This document shows, piece by piece, positions 22,740 through 34,843 of a stretch of DNA of 64,000 nt. The stretch is from positions 98,724 through 162,723 of the forward strand of contig MU129008.1 in NCBI GenBank assembly GCA_014904985.1, in the 5' to 3' direction. Origin of the DNA: Hydnum rufescens UP504. Taxonomy: Eukaryota; Basidiomycota; Agaricomycetes; Cantharellales; Hydnaceae. Position 1 is the first letter of the stretch, and the number at the start of each line of letters is the position of its first letter. A program made the translations under genes and the position numbers. The notes under the pieces were generated by a model, which saw nothing but the letters and a program-made list of their open reading frames with translations, made no database searches and had not been told where the DNA came from.

Positions 22740-25700
22740 TATGCACATTTGGAAGGAGAAAATTCTTGAAAGGGCTGAAGCAAGGAATATTCAGAAGGCA
22801 GGTAGTGCTGTGGGTGACAGACTTCATGAGACTCATGATGAAGTGCACAAGCTTCACAACTTGCGATGAAGTTCGTGAGGTTTGCAAGACTCGCGACGAG
22901 GTTCATGAGATTGAGACTCATGGGGAAGTTCGTGAGGTTGGCGAGAGTCGCGATGAAGTTCATAAGGAGACTCATGATGAAATTCATGAGGAGGCTGGTG
23001 AGACTCATGATGAGCTTCATGAGGAGGTTCATGAGACTGATGAGGAGGTTCACGAGGCTCCCAAAGAGGTTCACGAGAGTCGTGATGAACTTCACGAGGA
23101 GGTTCGCGAGACTCACAACAAACTCCATGAGATTCATGGGACCCACAATGAAGTTTGCTAGGAGATTCGCGAGACTTGTGAGGAGGTTCGCGAGACTCGC
23201 GAGGAGGAGGTTCGCAAGACTTGCAAGGAGGAGGTTTGTGAGACTTGCGAGGAGGAAGTTCGCGAGACTCACAAGGAGGAGGTTCGCGAGACTTGCGAGG
23301 AGGAAGTTCATGAGACTCACAAGGAGGAAGTTCACGAGACTCGTGAGGAGGAGGTTCGTGAGACTTGCGAGGAGGAGGTTCGTGAGACTCGCGAGGAGGA
23401 AGTTTGTGAGACTCGTGAGGAGGAGGTTCATGAGACTCGCGGCGAGGAGGTTTCGGAGGTGGTTTGCGAAGAGGTTTGTGAGACTCATGACGAAATTTGC
23501 GATGTTCATGAGACTCATGATGAGAGGGTTCACGAGACTCATCGCGTGAAGGTTTGTGAGTCCCGCGGTGCAAAGGCTTGTGGGACTTGTAGCGAGATGC
23601 TTCTTGGGACTCACGGAGAGATGTATGTCCAGAGGCCCAGTCGCGAGAGACACTTGCTTCATCCTCATAGTATTGCGAATCGCCATCATCAGTATTATTG
23701 GGAGATGATGAGGTTTTGTTTTCAAACTCCATCAGATAATAATTTTCCTCAGAGTAGTCCCCTTGAGCAGCATCTTTGAAAGATGGCGAACTTCGATCAT
23801 CAATCCATTCTTCGTTTGATGAGTTATCAGAGTTGTCGATTGTGGTAGAGCTAGAGCGGGATGGAAATATCTATAAGTACAAGTACGATATGTGAGAGGC
23901 AGTGACTTGATCAATACTTAGGTTGAGGCGGGTTTCGCTGGCCATAGTGTAGATCTTCACGATGAAGAGGCTCGGGCAGCAGGTGATTATCCCCAACATC
24001 AGGGTCTCTAAAATCGGGCTCGCTACCCTCTGAGATTGAGGGTAAACCATAAGTAGAATCTTGTATATTGCGCAGGTGGCTCGAAGTGGATTTTTCAATT
24101 AGAGATGAACGTGCTGTTGTTGTTGAGACCGACAGTTTTGAATCAAGTGCACCAGAGTTCCCAGTACCACTACCTGCACCTGAAGATGAGGTAACTCATG
24201 TCCTATTCGGCACTGAGGCAGGGAGCAGCTTGGTTGCACTACGTGAATTCCCTGCTCCGACTGGATTTCTTGATTTCGAATACAGAGTGTGAGATGATAA
24301 TGGCTTGGCAGATTGGGTGGAAGACATGGTGGTAGAGGCTACAGATTGGACATTGTGTGCCACTATGGCACCTCTTGGTCGTGGTCGTGGCTGTTGCCCT
24401 GGATCACTTTGAGGTTGAGACTGAGGTTGAAGAGTAGGTTGAGAATGAGAACAATATCAGGTGCAAGAGCAGGAACGAGAGCAGGAATGAGAGTGGGTGC
24501 GAGAGTGAGAGCGTGAACGAGAGTGCCAATGGGACAAAGTATTGTTCTGCTGGTGCGAACGGGAGTGGGACCGGGATCGTCGTGCTTGCTGTTGCCTCTG
24601 CGAATGCGACATTGAGGGTGAATTACTGCAAGAGGGATTCGAGTCAGAATCAGAATGAAGCTTTGTTTTCGCCTTCTTGTCTCATTTATGTGTGCCAGAT
24701 TTCTTGGGGAGCCATGGTTGAATATCGCAGACGCGCAGAAGAGTCTCTCCTTTATTGTTCTTGATGAGTGGGTATTGGTCAACATCATCAGGATCCTTGG
24801 CCACTAGCAATCTTATTTCAGACAAATCAATGGATCAGAGGTAGATACGAAACACTCGCTGGAATTCCATTTGTGAACGTGGAGGTGGCATGTCGAGCTG
24901 AATGCACAATTATTGATGAATGGCACCAACTCATCCTTTGAGTACTCAGATTGATTTGGAGTTGGAACTTGCAGGTCATCAGGCCAGCCCACCAAGGTCA
25001 GCTCCTTCGCGCAAAGTTTAAGACCTAGCTGCTTCATAGGAAATGCCCATTTGGCGCCATCCCGGGAATTCAGGATGCCGATGCCATGGGGTTCTGAAGA
25101 AATTGCTATAATCATTGCGACTCGCAACAAAAGGAATCATTAAATACCTAGAATTGGTTTCATAAACGCTGACAGAGCAGCATGAGCAGTGTCTCGGTTC
25201 ATCAATGCCTTGTGTTTCTTCTCTTCAACTAGTTGCTTGGGTTCAATTTCCCCAGAGTTCATTGTTTTCAGAGTACTGGATTGACCTCAATTTGCACCAT
25301 AACCAGTCGACTAAAGAGAACGGGACGTACTTTGTGGTCCGTACAGCATTGTGGAGTGTCTTAAGAATATTAGCCTTGAATGGGTCGAGTGCTTGCATAA
25401 TCTCAGGCGATCTGGTAATCATGCAGTTCTGTGCGGTGGCATATCCATCTTGAAAGTCTCGATTGATAAGAAATGTAATCATTGTGATGTTCGAGAATGC
25501 ATCCAAATGTAAGGCCTACATACTGTATCAGTGATGGAGCCCATATGGTTAAGGCATCTATGACAGGTCTACATGCCTGTTTTTTTATCGAATTTGCATT
25601 TCGAGCCATTATCGCTCCCCGCCAGCCTTCTTCTGCTTGTTCAAAGTCTCAAATACCTCTCTTCTCCTGTAGACCTTTTAGGAGACTGTCTTTTTGGCCA

Positions 25701-28270
25701 CAGCCTTGTTCTTGTTTAGACCTTCAAATAGTGTTGCATATTTAACTTTCATTTGTGCATTCCAAGCTTTCAACGGCTCTGTCAAACTCATATATTAGCC
25801 ACTACTTAGCGTGAATAGGAGATTTGTACCATCTGTAGGCCGATTATCCTTTTCAGAACTCAAGAATGCATTCCATAGATTTTCAGTTCGAGAGGGTGGG
25901 ACCGACGCCACATGGCCTGCCTCGGCAAGAATCCTACTGGGCTTGACTTGCCATTTTTGCGCCAGAAAATCCACAGCCTTCATGAATTGGCCCCAAATCA
26001 GTTCACACATCTTCCGTTGGTCCAGCGACAATGGACCATCTTTGAGAGTCAAGATGTTAGGGAGGATATTGGCAGTTGAATTGTTATCATCGCATAGCTG
26101 ATCATCCTGGATGCCTTCCTGGGCCTGAAGATTGGCAAGTTCTGCTTCGATGTTGGGAATGTGAGGATGGTTTGACTTGGTCCTTGGCTTCTGGCGTTGC
26201 TTCCCTGCAGTTCAGGTGTGTGCTGATCGAACATTCCCGTTCTCATCTTCTTTGCCGAAGACATCATCAAAGTGCTCATTGTTAGAGTCTTCTGAGTCAG
26301 ATGGGGTAACAAACTCCGATCCACTATCAACATCTTGACTCCAATCGACATCTTGATCTAGAGCTGCCTGTGCAAACCTAGTGATGAAGTTGGCACCCGT
26401 TGTAGTTCTAGACTTGAAGGGGGCATTGGCAGATGTCGAAGGGACCGGGGATGCTGAAGAGATCATGGATGCCGACGAGATCGCAGATGCTGAAGGAACC
26501 GTAGACACTGAAGGAACCATAGATGCTGAAGGAACCATAGATGCTGAAGGAATCATAGACATTGAAGGGATCGTAGACATCGAAGGAATTGTGAGTGTCG
26601 AAGGACATGCGGATGTCAAAGGAATTGCAGGCATCAAAAATTGCGGACGTTGAACAAATTGTGGACGTTGAACAATTGCGGACGTCGAACAAATTGCGGA
26701 CGTCGAACAATTGCAGACGTTGAACAAATTGCGGACGTTGAACAAATTGCGGACGTTGAACAAATTGCAGACGTGAACAAATTGCGGACGTTGAACAAAT
26801 TGCGGACGTCGAACAAATTGCAGACGTTGAACAAATTGCAGACGTTGAACAAATTGCGGATGTCGAACAATTGCAGACGTCGAACAAATTGCGGACTTTG
26901 AAGGAAGTGTAGATACCGAATGAATGGCGGGGGTGGAATGGCCCACAAAGGTAGAGTGAACAGCAGATGTGGGAGATGTTGGATGAACAGTAGATGCCGA
27001 AGACAGTGCTGATAAAAGGGGAATCTAGTAAGGCGTTGGATCCTGTGTCAGATTTTCTTTCACTCGAAACAGATTGGGTGCACCTATGGCAGTGTCGTGT
27101 CGTTTGTATGTTCGCTTAGCCATGTTCAAGACATCAACTAGCCACTTATCAATAAGTCCAGACTCATGGTCTGTGGGACAGTGAGTAAAAGCGGATTGGA
27201 ACATCTCAGGAATCATGGCTACCGCACTGCCAGCAGCCCAGAACACCAATCCATCCATCTGTTGAGTGTTCGCAATTGATACCGAGCATGCGACTTGCTG
27301 AACACTCTTGAAATTGCCTGTAGAGAACATGGCAAGTGCTGCTTCAGCTTCATATCGATCCCCAAAGGCTTGCTTGGCAAAGTCTTTAAATGCCAGGCCA
27401 AATTTAAGGTCGTCTATGAGAAAATCGCCAAAATTGTCAATGCCGAAGACTTGTTGCCACTCTTCATAAGACTGAGGAATGTAGCTCCAAGGTAGTCGCC
27501 CTGTGATGCAATAGTGCCGACATCTGGGAGGTGCTGAATGAGAATACGAAGATGTTGAATGTGCAATGCATGCCATTCAGTACTACGAGGATCCCTGCCA
27601 TTGAAAATCTCATATTCAATGGGAGTATCGGTACCCATAGAGGCATGTAGGGAACTGAAATCCATGACACCGCCATCATGAAGCTATTCATATAATAATT
27701 AAGTGGGGAGTTCCTTAGTGATGACTGAATACTGACCGATATAGTATCATTATTGGAGAGAAGTATGGGGTCAATTGGGATTTCACTGCCCGAGGATAGG
27801 CTATCTGCATTTCTGGGTGGCATGCCAAGTCTGGGTTGTCTGCCTTGGCCGTGGCCCCGCACTTGTCCTTGTCCATGTCTGTGACTATGAATATGAATTG
27901 ACTGCACCCGAGCAGCAGTGGGTTTTCCCCTTTTGGAGCCCAGCCCTCGGCCCCTGGCTGCCTCGGACTGAAGATATTCTTGACTTTCTTGGTATTTCTG
28001 AGTTCGTTGTATTTTACGCGTATGACCAGGCTAAAATAAAAAAATATTAGTTCAATGAATGGAAGGGGCCTCAATGCATACGTCTGCAGACCCGGAGCCA
28101 TCTTCACTCTTGGGTAAGTCTTGTTCACGGGGGCGATCAGATAATGAGGCACTCTGAGGAAAGTTCATCAGAATTGTGTAGGAATATATAGGTGAATATA
28201 CTCATACCTCTCCTCTTATCCTTTTCTTGTCATTTAGTGATGTCTCTGAGGGTCCAGGATTATCTGACAT
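22740..28270 (-). CDS. Long accessory gene of the KDZ element, spliced, partly degraded
   Basis: Start MSDNPGPSETSLNDKKRIRG at 28,270 with a donor GTATGAG at about 28,207. Next exons: SASLSDRPREQDLPKSEDGS, then PGHTRKIQRTQKYQESQEYL and RGHGQGRQPRLGMPPRNADS, then MDFSSLHASMGTDTPIEYEI and WSYIPQSYEEWQQVFGIDNF. A minisatellite section (26,500-26,900) precedes DVDSGSEFVTPSDSEDSN and SLDQRKMCELIWGQFMKAVD, SRTENLWNAFLSSE. The C-terminal part has DGAKWAFPMKQLGLKLCAKE, LVGWPDDLQVPTPNQSEY, then a Ser/Glu-rich tail (EEWIDDRSSPSFKDAAQGDY). The gene at 52,990-55,973 is a homologue. I do not recognise a catalytic domain; a DNA-binding or packaging accessory is possible. Stops near 25,700 and 25,560 and a frameshift near 27,530 suggest decay or unseen introns. 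Confidence 0.5.
22860..23560. repeat. About 24-bp GAGGTTCGCGAGACTYGCGAG minisatellite, open in several frames
   Basis: About 30 imperfect units of GAGGAGGTTCGTGAGACTTG. Minus-strand frames read as SREPPPRESHEPPPRKSHE or as LLLASLTNLLLASLANLL; plus-strand frames read as EVRETREEEVHETHDE or as RRFARLARRKFVRLARR. The minus SREPPP frame is contiguous with the acidic tail of the accessory gene, so it is the likeliest coding frame. Confidence 0.85.
24405..24560 (-). repeat. Arg/Ser (RSRSHSRSH) low-complexity segment
   Basis: The plus strand shows GAGAGTGGGTGCGAGAGTGAGA-like units. On the minus strand one frame reads SHSRSHQQNNTLSHWHSRSR and SHSRTHSHSCSRSCS. The RS-like composition lies within the accessory gene, between the WPDD block and the acidic tail. 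Confidence 0.6.
26640..26900. repeat. 18-bp GACGTTGAACAAATTGCG minisatellite
   Basis: About 13-14 copies of GACGTTGAACAAATTGCG with occasional single-codon losses. It is open in several frames, including minus RNLFNVRNLFDV and RPQFVQRPQF and plus LRTLNKLRTLNK. It lies inside the accessory gene, whose true frame here cannot be decided because each indel changes the reading. Confidence 0.85.
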
Positions 28271-28577
28271 TTAGAACTAGTTGTGAAAGCTGATCAAGCC
28301 TCAGTAAATCCTGCAACAGTGCACCCCAAGCTGAAAATATTCAATTATGCCTAGAGTAAATATAGTCCTATCCACTTCTCTAGTCTCCTGTATTCCTTCC
28401 ATTGCTCTCTGAACCTTTCCCTCTAAGTTAATTATAGCAGCATGAAATAGTATAGCCTGCATAACATATGCATATTATACTATTTAGAGGAATCATGAGT
28501 CTTAATCTTGTAGTGATGTTATAATGTGGTAAAGGGGCAGAAATACTATGAGAAATACTATCACAAGGATTACTAGA
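28271..28577. other. KDZ right subterminal region
   Basis: AT-rich sequence upstream of the accessory-gene start (minus strand) and inside the right TIR. It probably contains that gene's promoter. No other feature seen. Confidence 0.5.
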
Positions 28578-29003
28578 AGGTCTTGGTACATGGGGGATGC
28601 AGAAATTAGGGGTTAGTGGCCTTGAGGAAGGGGGTGGAGGACCTGGCCAAATTTGATTCTGCGGCCAGGCGGACCCACCCCTATCTGAGGATCCCACGGC
28701 CTGATTCTGGGGTCCCGTGACCTAATCCAAGTGTCCCAAGGCCTAACTCGGGCATCCCCAGGCCAACTTTGGGTGTCCCCAGACCAAGAACCCCGGAGCT
28801 TCTCGGGGCTACTGCCCCTGAACCCCCAGGTTTTCTGGAGGGGACCCAGGGCTGAAAAATCAGCCCTGGGGAGCCCTATTTTTCAAGCAAATAGATAGGT
28901 GAGTATTCCAAGTGTACCATTATAAGTTGTACCTCCATAGGTAGGATGTGCCTATAGGGTATTACATAGCTAACTAGGTACTTAAAGGTGTTTGCCTAAG
29001 GTG
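28578..29003 (-). repeat. KDZ right terminal inverted repeat
   Basis: About 426 bp, the reverse complement of the left TIR. It ends GGTACTTAAAGGTGTTTGCC then TAAGGTG and is followed directly by the second GTCTGGAG copy (29,004-29,011). Confidence 0.9.
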
Positions 29004-29137
29004 GTCTGGAGTGTGGTGGAGTAACAATTCCTTGCTCAAGGAAATCATCTTATGTAATAACCGGTTATCTCACTTTATTCCAGCATTCTCTTATCTAGCC
29101 TTGCATCTAGGTACTCATGCCTCGCACCTAGCTGCTG

Positions 29138-30530
29138 AAATAATCTATTTGCAAGAGCATCGAGCGATTCGCAAGGTTCTAGTCAAGCCTCGGGGTCACC
29201 ATTCACACATGTTCATAATTATAAAGAGCATTCTCTCCCGCTCTTAATGGCCTCTTAAGAACAGCAGTAGAGGTTAAAGCACACAAAACATGCTTCCATC
29301 AACTGTGAACTATGCGAGAAGGAGATGTACTGTCATGCATGTAATAAGTGATACTTTACATGTCAATCAACGGCAGCGACAAGGCCAGCTTGAATGCTTC
29401 TTCTGCTACAACATTCGCCAGCCTTCACCCACCACAATTATTGAGCACCATACCGCATGTTAGTATATGATGCAAAGGACTTCCATAAGGTGTGTTCCGC
29501 CGGCCAAGCAAGTATATGGGGACCATACGGCCCTGTTGCCTGAGATAGTGCAGGCCGGGCATCATCATGATATTCCATGGCCGAATGGCAATGCCAGAGC
29601 TCGAAGAGGAATGATGCCAGTGTTCCAGAAAAGGGGGTTAGATACTCTACTGGGAGGTCTGACCAAGTCACTATCTGTTGAATCGCCAGACACCCTCAGG
29701 GATAGGAACAAGAACAAAAAACCTCAAAGATGCAGTTGAGTGGATGAAAAAGACCTGAGCGGAGGTCAGGCGATTATTCGGGTGCCATCAGAACAGAATG
29801 TATCCTCCGTGAGCATGTGGCAGCCCACTTTTGTCCTACAGGGGCAAAGCCAACACTTGCCGCAGCCATCACCTTCTCATCCTTCACCGTATGGGCCGTG
29901 CATTCCAACCAATCTGCAGAGAGAGATGCAAGGCTTCTCCTGACTTCCCGATTTCCACACTGCAAGTTCACTAAACATGTAGATGAGGCTAGGCAGGCTG
30001 CAAAGAGGTGTCACCATAAGGAAGACACTCTCTGTTGGAACGGGAGCGATACAAAGTGGTGCAAAGGGTTGGGCCAGCTACGACCTGTAATGATGGAACT
30101 TGGCCTGAATCTCCAGCAGCATAATCAATGTATTGAAATTTTCGCTCTCCTCTGTAATCCCGGGCCCATTTTATGACTATTTCCTGCCATGTACATCAGG
30201 TGCCTGGATTAGCGATTTTCCTTTTTCGTGAACTCTGAGGGCACACTCTGATCCTTTGAATGCATTCACGTCTCCTCATCGACCGAAGGGCTCAATTATA
30301 TATCTACCCATTTTCTGACCCCTGCGTACTGCATCCATTTCTCAAGTTCATTGATTATTCCCCCTATTGCCTCCACTGAGTCTCTTCAAGCATTGAATAC
30401 TGTACTCGCCCATGGCCCTCTGACTCCATCTTGGTGAGCCATATAGTCAATACAGGTCTCTTTGTGAGCTTTGAATCTATCCCATCTGGAATGCAATGGA
30501 GTGCCCGGTTCCCCCTATTGGCTATGCAAG
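29138..30530 (+). pseudogene. Unrecognised coding relic of segmental copy A
   Basis: This sequence resumes segmental copy A after the DIRS/KDZ nest and matches 41,962-43,395. Plus-strand pieces conserved between the copies include HHDIPWPNGNARARRGMMPV, AAAITFSSFTVWAVHSNQSA, ERDARLLLTS, DEARQAAKRCHHKEDTLCWN and QLRPVMMELGLNLQQHNQCI. Frames shift several times in both copies, so both are decayed. I do not recognise the protein. The part at 29,810-30,060 exists in a third copy at 3335-3600. Confidence 0.5.
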
Positions 30531-32404
30531 AGCAGTTCTCCTGGCCGTGGTCACTTCCACTGATATCTCTGTGGTGCCAGCAGGTGTTGTGCCCCATATT
30601 TGCCTGCAATCGCTATACTCCCCCCTCTTCTGGCTCTGTCTCGCTGCCAGCACAGCAGTCTTGTGAGAAGGGGCTCACAGAATCTCCTCAGACTCCCGAC
30701 AATATACTAGGTAGCAAGTTGCCTTTGACTAGATCACCTTGGCAGCCTTCCAATGGTCGAAACCCACATACTGAGCCATCAGCACTGCAGTCAGCACCCC
30801 AGCCTCATACAGGTACTTTTGTCACAATAAGATCCAAAATAGAACCATTACCACTGAGTGAGGTGACCACATGGATTACGGCTTTGTCGATGGTATGTGG
30901 AAAGAATCAAGGAGCCTAATGGAATTGTCAGATGATTTGTGATCCCCTCGAACTACTTGCTCGGCTTCAGAGAGCCAGAAGTTTGCCCTCCTCATCGTCC
31001 ATGCCCACCCTGCTTGAAGACCCCCAACTTCCAATGGTTCTCCCTCTTAACTCATTCGTCATCTGATGCACGTGAACGCCATCAATCTGAGTTGTCGGAT
31101 CCTCCCTACACCTCCTTCCTTGATCCCATGCGGGCGCAGGCTCATGCGAGTAATGTCCCTATGTTGCTCAAGGCAAACGGATCACCGCACCCCACAGCCC
31201 CCTGGTGGTGCCCCCAGTCTCCCCACCTAATCATCATGATCACCTCCCTCATCTACACTCCGCCAGTGACCGCCTAGTCCCCGAAGAGCTTGAGCGTTGT
31301 GCGATCTCCCAATGCTGTATCTTGGAGCATAGGATATTGGGAGGCGGCGGCACGACGCCGTCTGGTCGATCACCCCAGGGCGCTGGACACGGTGCCCCAT
31401 GATCCGGAAATTGGAAACTTGCTCAGACATCAGCCATGACAGCCGTGATGATTTCAAGCTTGTTTTTGATGTATGCTGCTATGCTGTATGACTGTATGTC
31501 AAGAATTGTTGCTTTGCTTTGCTTTGGCTCGAGAAACTCATCAAAATGTATGTGCCCATCACAATATCTATTGGACCTTCTTGTTCTGATGCCAAAGGTT
31601 GATTGGTTGATTATTTTATTCTCGGTTGCTCTGTTAACATTGGTCTTTTCTCTTGGCAACAACTCTTCTTCGGCCCTTTCACCTCCAAAGTCCATACTGA
31701 GAAATTTAATCATTCTTCGTCATGACCACAAAACAGGAAATCGACACCTCAAAAGGGTTTTTTAGGCCAAGTGGATTATAGCAAATTATGGTGCGATATG
31801 AGGGATGCTATATTTCTCGCCAAGACAGGCGACAAGGTCAACCCTGGGCCAGGCTGTTTTGGGCATATCGTGGGAGGGCAGTGGTTTGAAATCGTCATTC
31901 TTCGGTTATAAGTCACCTTGTGTTTCCGAGGAATGGTGCTTCTGCAGCCCCGGTATACTACCCCTGGGTACGATGCTGGATATTGTGGATGCCTTCACTC
32001 TCAGGTTTGTCGCATCATCTCTGTTGTGAAGTGTTGTTGCCAAAATGTCTCTTTTCCACCTTAGGTCTTCTCCGCAGGCATATCCATATACCATATGGTG
32101 TTCTCCCATGATCCAATGAGCCTTCCACCAGGTGCCAGGATCTAGACTTTGTCAGGTACTCGGGTCTCTCTTATCATCCATCATTATCTTGGACCAGTGT
32201 TATGCGATGGAGAGCTGCTTCTGGGGGGTACTGCGACGAGATGGAGTCCATCAAGGCAATGATCTCCTAAAATCAACAGCCAAGTATTCACTCCAGCTCA
32301 GTGTCACTCCTTGGAAGGCCAGGTAGTTCAGGTGCGTTCTTAAAGAGCATTGGGACACTGGCCACCCACCTAGTCCACCACCGCTATCTACCACTACATA
32401 CATC
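30531..32404. other. No gene recognised
   Basis: Scattered open stretches (for example SCEKGLTESPQTPDNILGSK at about 30,660 and SCILEHRILGGGGTTPSG-like sequence at about 31,310) show no known domain and no consistent exon chain. It may be continuation of the decayed plus-strand gene or other relics. Confidence 0.4.
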
Positions 32405-32770
32405 ACTTTAATTGGGGATGCCAACACTCTCGACATTGCACGACTCTTACTATCTGATGCTGACAAGCTACCGCCTCTTGATATACCTGTGGAAGTTATA
32501 AACCAACTTAAAGTCCTCATCTATTCGGCATATTGATATCATCTCAAGACATGGGCTGTCCCAAGTTTCCTTTAAAGCCAAGGGGCTTTGCAAACTGCTT
32601 AATTCACCTGCGGCCTTGATCGACCCCATCTCTTCCCATCTCTTTCCTCGCCAGGACCATCACGCCAAGACTCCCGAATTCTTGCCCTTCTTTCCGAAGG
32701 TCCTAAAGATTCACCTCGAAGTAGACCGAAGACATTTCCCATTCGATTTCTCCGATGACATACCACAATG
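32405..32770. repeat. Direct repeat, copy 1 of 2
   Basis: Starts near ACTCTCGACATTGCACGACT and runs through CTCTTGATATACCTGTGGAA, CATCTCAAGACATGGGCTGT and TCCCAAGTTTCCTTTA. The same series of landmarks recurs at 34,500-34,815, with about 75-80% identity by eye. The two copies flank the minus-strand gene relic at 32,927-33,998. Confidence 0.65.
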
Positions 32771-32926
32771 TTCCTTGTCTTCCTGTTGTACCATTATGTA
32801 TGATCTCAATACGGCAGACAACATGTATGGGGAACCATTACAAGTGCAATTTGGATTGGAGAAATAACAAGAAATAACAAGAAAATAGCTATAAGTCACC
32901 AACATCTATATGTATAAGGCACTTCT

Positions 32927-33998
32927 TCATGGCTTTGCTTGCTGTGGTCGCCCCCGTTTCTTGCTTTCCACCATGACTTTCTTGCCATTATTGTGCCCAA
33001 CTTGAAGCCCCCCAACTGGATCTTTGACCTCGAGGTCAGTCCCATTTTCCTCCACAATCCCAAAGCCCAGTTTTCGCGCATGATCAACAACACCTGGCTC
33101 TGTCAACCAATACTTCCCGGCAATGTAGATGGTTGCCATTTGAGTGCTCGTCCTGAGAAACTTGAGGCTGTTCTCAAGCTTCCAATCAACTTGAACAATT
33201 TTGTTCTATATATTTATATCTGTATGAGTCCAAACCATGCATGGAAGAGATATTGTGGACTCACACCACCAACAAAATGCTTTGTCTCTAGGAAATAAAT
33301 GTGCTCATCGGGGCCTTCCCAGATGCCATCCCATTCCACAATATTGGTCTCTCCAGTGAGGTATCACCAGCCATCTTGTCTAGTGGAATCTTTTGCCACA
33401 AATCGCCAAATATCACCATGAAGACTGAGGTGACGTTCAATAGCTTTGATTCCCTTCTCCTCGAAGGCCTTGTCAGAGATTCGGTGATGGCATATTCCTT
33501 GTTCCTGAGCAGTATATAGCAGGTGGTCTGCCAGGTATGTGACTGTAGAGTCGGAGTGCGAATAGTTTGTGCGTGCAGGGACAATTGCATGATTGGTGAC
33601 AGGGTTTCTAAAGAGCCACCCACGGAAGTAGGACTGAAAGTCTTCGAGATGTTGAACAAAGTTGTCACAGGGATGCTATCCTTGGGAGTCTTGTAAGTGA
33701 CAGTGAAGAGTAGATCTGGATGACACAGCATGGAGTTTGTCTGGTGAAACTGAGGGTGCCTAGAATGAGATTGGAAGCAGAACCAAGGGACTTTGGAAAG
33801 TTTGGATACGGAAAACATAGGGGTATGGGTTTCTGGAGCAGTGGGCTGGAATCGGTAGGACGTGGGCGTGTGGCAATTTCCATCCAGACGTGTCTCAATA
33901 TTCCTGAATCTTCTACTTGCTTCACCACCCATGAAACTCTGTAGTTGTTCCTCTAGCAGCGGACTGAATGGCGTTTTCCCCAGTTTCCCCTTGCTCAC
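32927..33998 (-). pseudogene. Unrecognised minus-strand gene relic
   Basis: The longest open stretch (33,998-33,288) begins MSKGKLGKTPFSPLLEEQLQ and includes FMGGEASRRFRNIETRLDGN, LLFTVTYKTPKDSIPVTTLF, HTWQTTCYILLRNKEYAITE and LERPILWNGMASGKAPMSTF. A second stretch (33,139-32,927) reads MATIYIAGKYWLTEPGVVDH and ends KKVMVESKKRGRPQQAKP, with an AT-hook-like RGRP core. Codon structure over more than 230 residues makes coding origin plausible. I cannot name the family. Flanking direct repeats suggest it could be cargo of a larger duplicated or mobile unit. Confidence 0.5.
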
Positions 33999-34499
33999 TC
34001 ATCAACCTCTCTCCAGCCATTTTTCAGAATGTGGCCCACGCAATGCCCCAAAAGATGCCAAGGCCCTCATGGATAGTTCAGGTCAGAGACTCACTTCTGA
34101 AGATATCTGTCTTGTCGAAAAGATGCGTTTGGAGGGAACGAGGAGTCATCTTGATCTCCCCGAAGAGACCTGTGCGCAATTGAAAATCATATGCTCTTAT
34201 CCAATCCCAACTATACTCCTCTAACCATCTAAATTATCCAAAGCTCAAGAAAGATCTTTCTAAAACTTGCTCTGTTCTCTATCAGCATCATTTCTGGCCA
34301 ACTGTTCGCACATCTTGACTTGCATTCGTGCAGAAAATTTTCAATGAGAAGAACTACCTCATTGACTCGATGGTGAGATTTCAAGAGGAGCTCGTCTCGT
34401 CGGTGTTCTTGATCACATTAATGGCCACAGCAAGTGGACTATGGCACTGAGCTCTTTGTCGTCACTTTTAAAACACCCGACATGTCACTTTAATTGTTC

Positions 34500-34815
34500 A
34501 TGGCAACGTCTTTCTCGACGTTGCATGACTCTTACTAGCCAACTGATTGCCTCTTGATATATGTGTGGAAATTATAGACTAGCTCAACTCTTCGTCAATT
34601 CAGCATGTAGATGTCGTCTCAAGATGTGGGTCATCCCAAATTTCCTTTACAGTGACAGAGCTTCACGAACTGCTGAATTTACCTGTGGTCCCAATGGACC
34701 TCATCCTATCATCCCTCCTTGCCAATTCAACAATCCCAGATTCTCGCCAAAGATCCACCTCAAGGTACACCAACACAATTTCTATTCAATTTCCCCGATC
34801 ACTGTGATCTTCTTC
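34500..34815. repeat. Direct repeat, copy 2 of 2
   Basis: Counterpart of 32,405-32,770: TTCTCGACGTTGCATGACTC, CTCTTGATATATGTGTGGAA, GTCTCAAGATGTGGGTCATC and CCCAAATTTCCTTTA in the same order and spacing. It ends shortly before the foldback element at 34,844. Confidence 0.65.
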
Positions 34816-34843
34816 ATCCCCTGATCCTGCCATTGTGCATGAT

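Larger units (their letters stand above)
15007..29003. mobile_element. KDZ-superfamily DNA transposon, about 14.0 kb, with long TIRs
   Basis: The element is defined by inverted ends CACCTTAGGCAAACACC..GGTGTTTGCCTAAGGTG (TIRs of about 430 bp) and the direct repeat GTCTGGAG on both sides. The plus-strand half carries a coiled-coil gene and a KDZ transposase; the minus-strand half carries a long accessory gene. Size, accessory cargo and 8-bp duplication fit the Kyakuja-Dileera-Zisupton superfamily. No Ulp1 protease was recognised inside. It sits in the leader of the DIRS element. Intact ends and mostly open transposase exons make it the youngest large insertion in the left half of the window. 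Confidence 0.9.
8115..29137 (-). mobile_element. DIRS-like tyrosine-recombinase retrotransposon, split by a KDZ transposon
   Basis: The minus strand carries a gag-like ORF, reverse transcriptase, RNase H and a tyrosine recombinase in that order, which is diagnostic of DIRS-order elements. Compared with segmental copy B (GGAAAGGAG|ATAATCTATT at about 41,961), copy A is interrupted between 8114 and 29,137, so the ends are placed there to within a few bases. No clear target duplication is seen, as expected for an element integrated by a tyrosine recombinase. Without the KDZ insertion (15,007-29,003) it spans about 7.0 kb. Several nonsense changes show that it is now inactive. The terminal repeat structure was not resolved. 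Confidence 0.8.

Noticed and set aside
22739..23725. Leu/Asn-rich 328-codon frame (LLLASLTNLLLASLANLL) as a membrane protein
   Set aside because: It is a frame-shifted reading of the minisatellite that is also open in three other frames; the SREPPP frame joins the upstream exon better.
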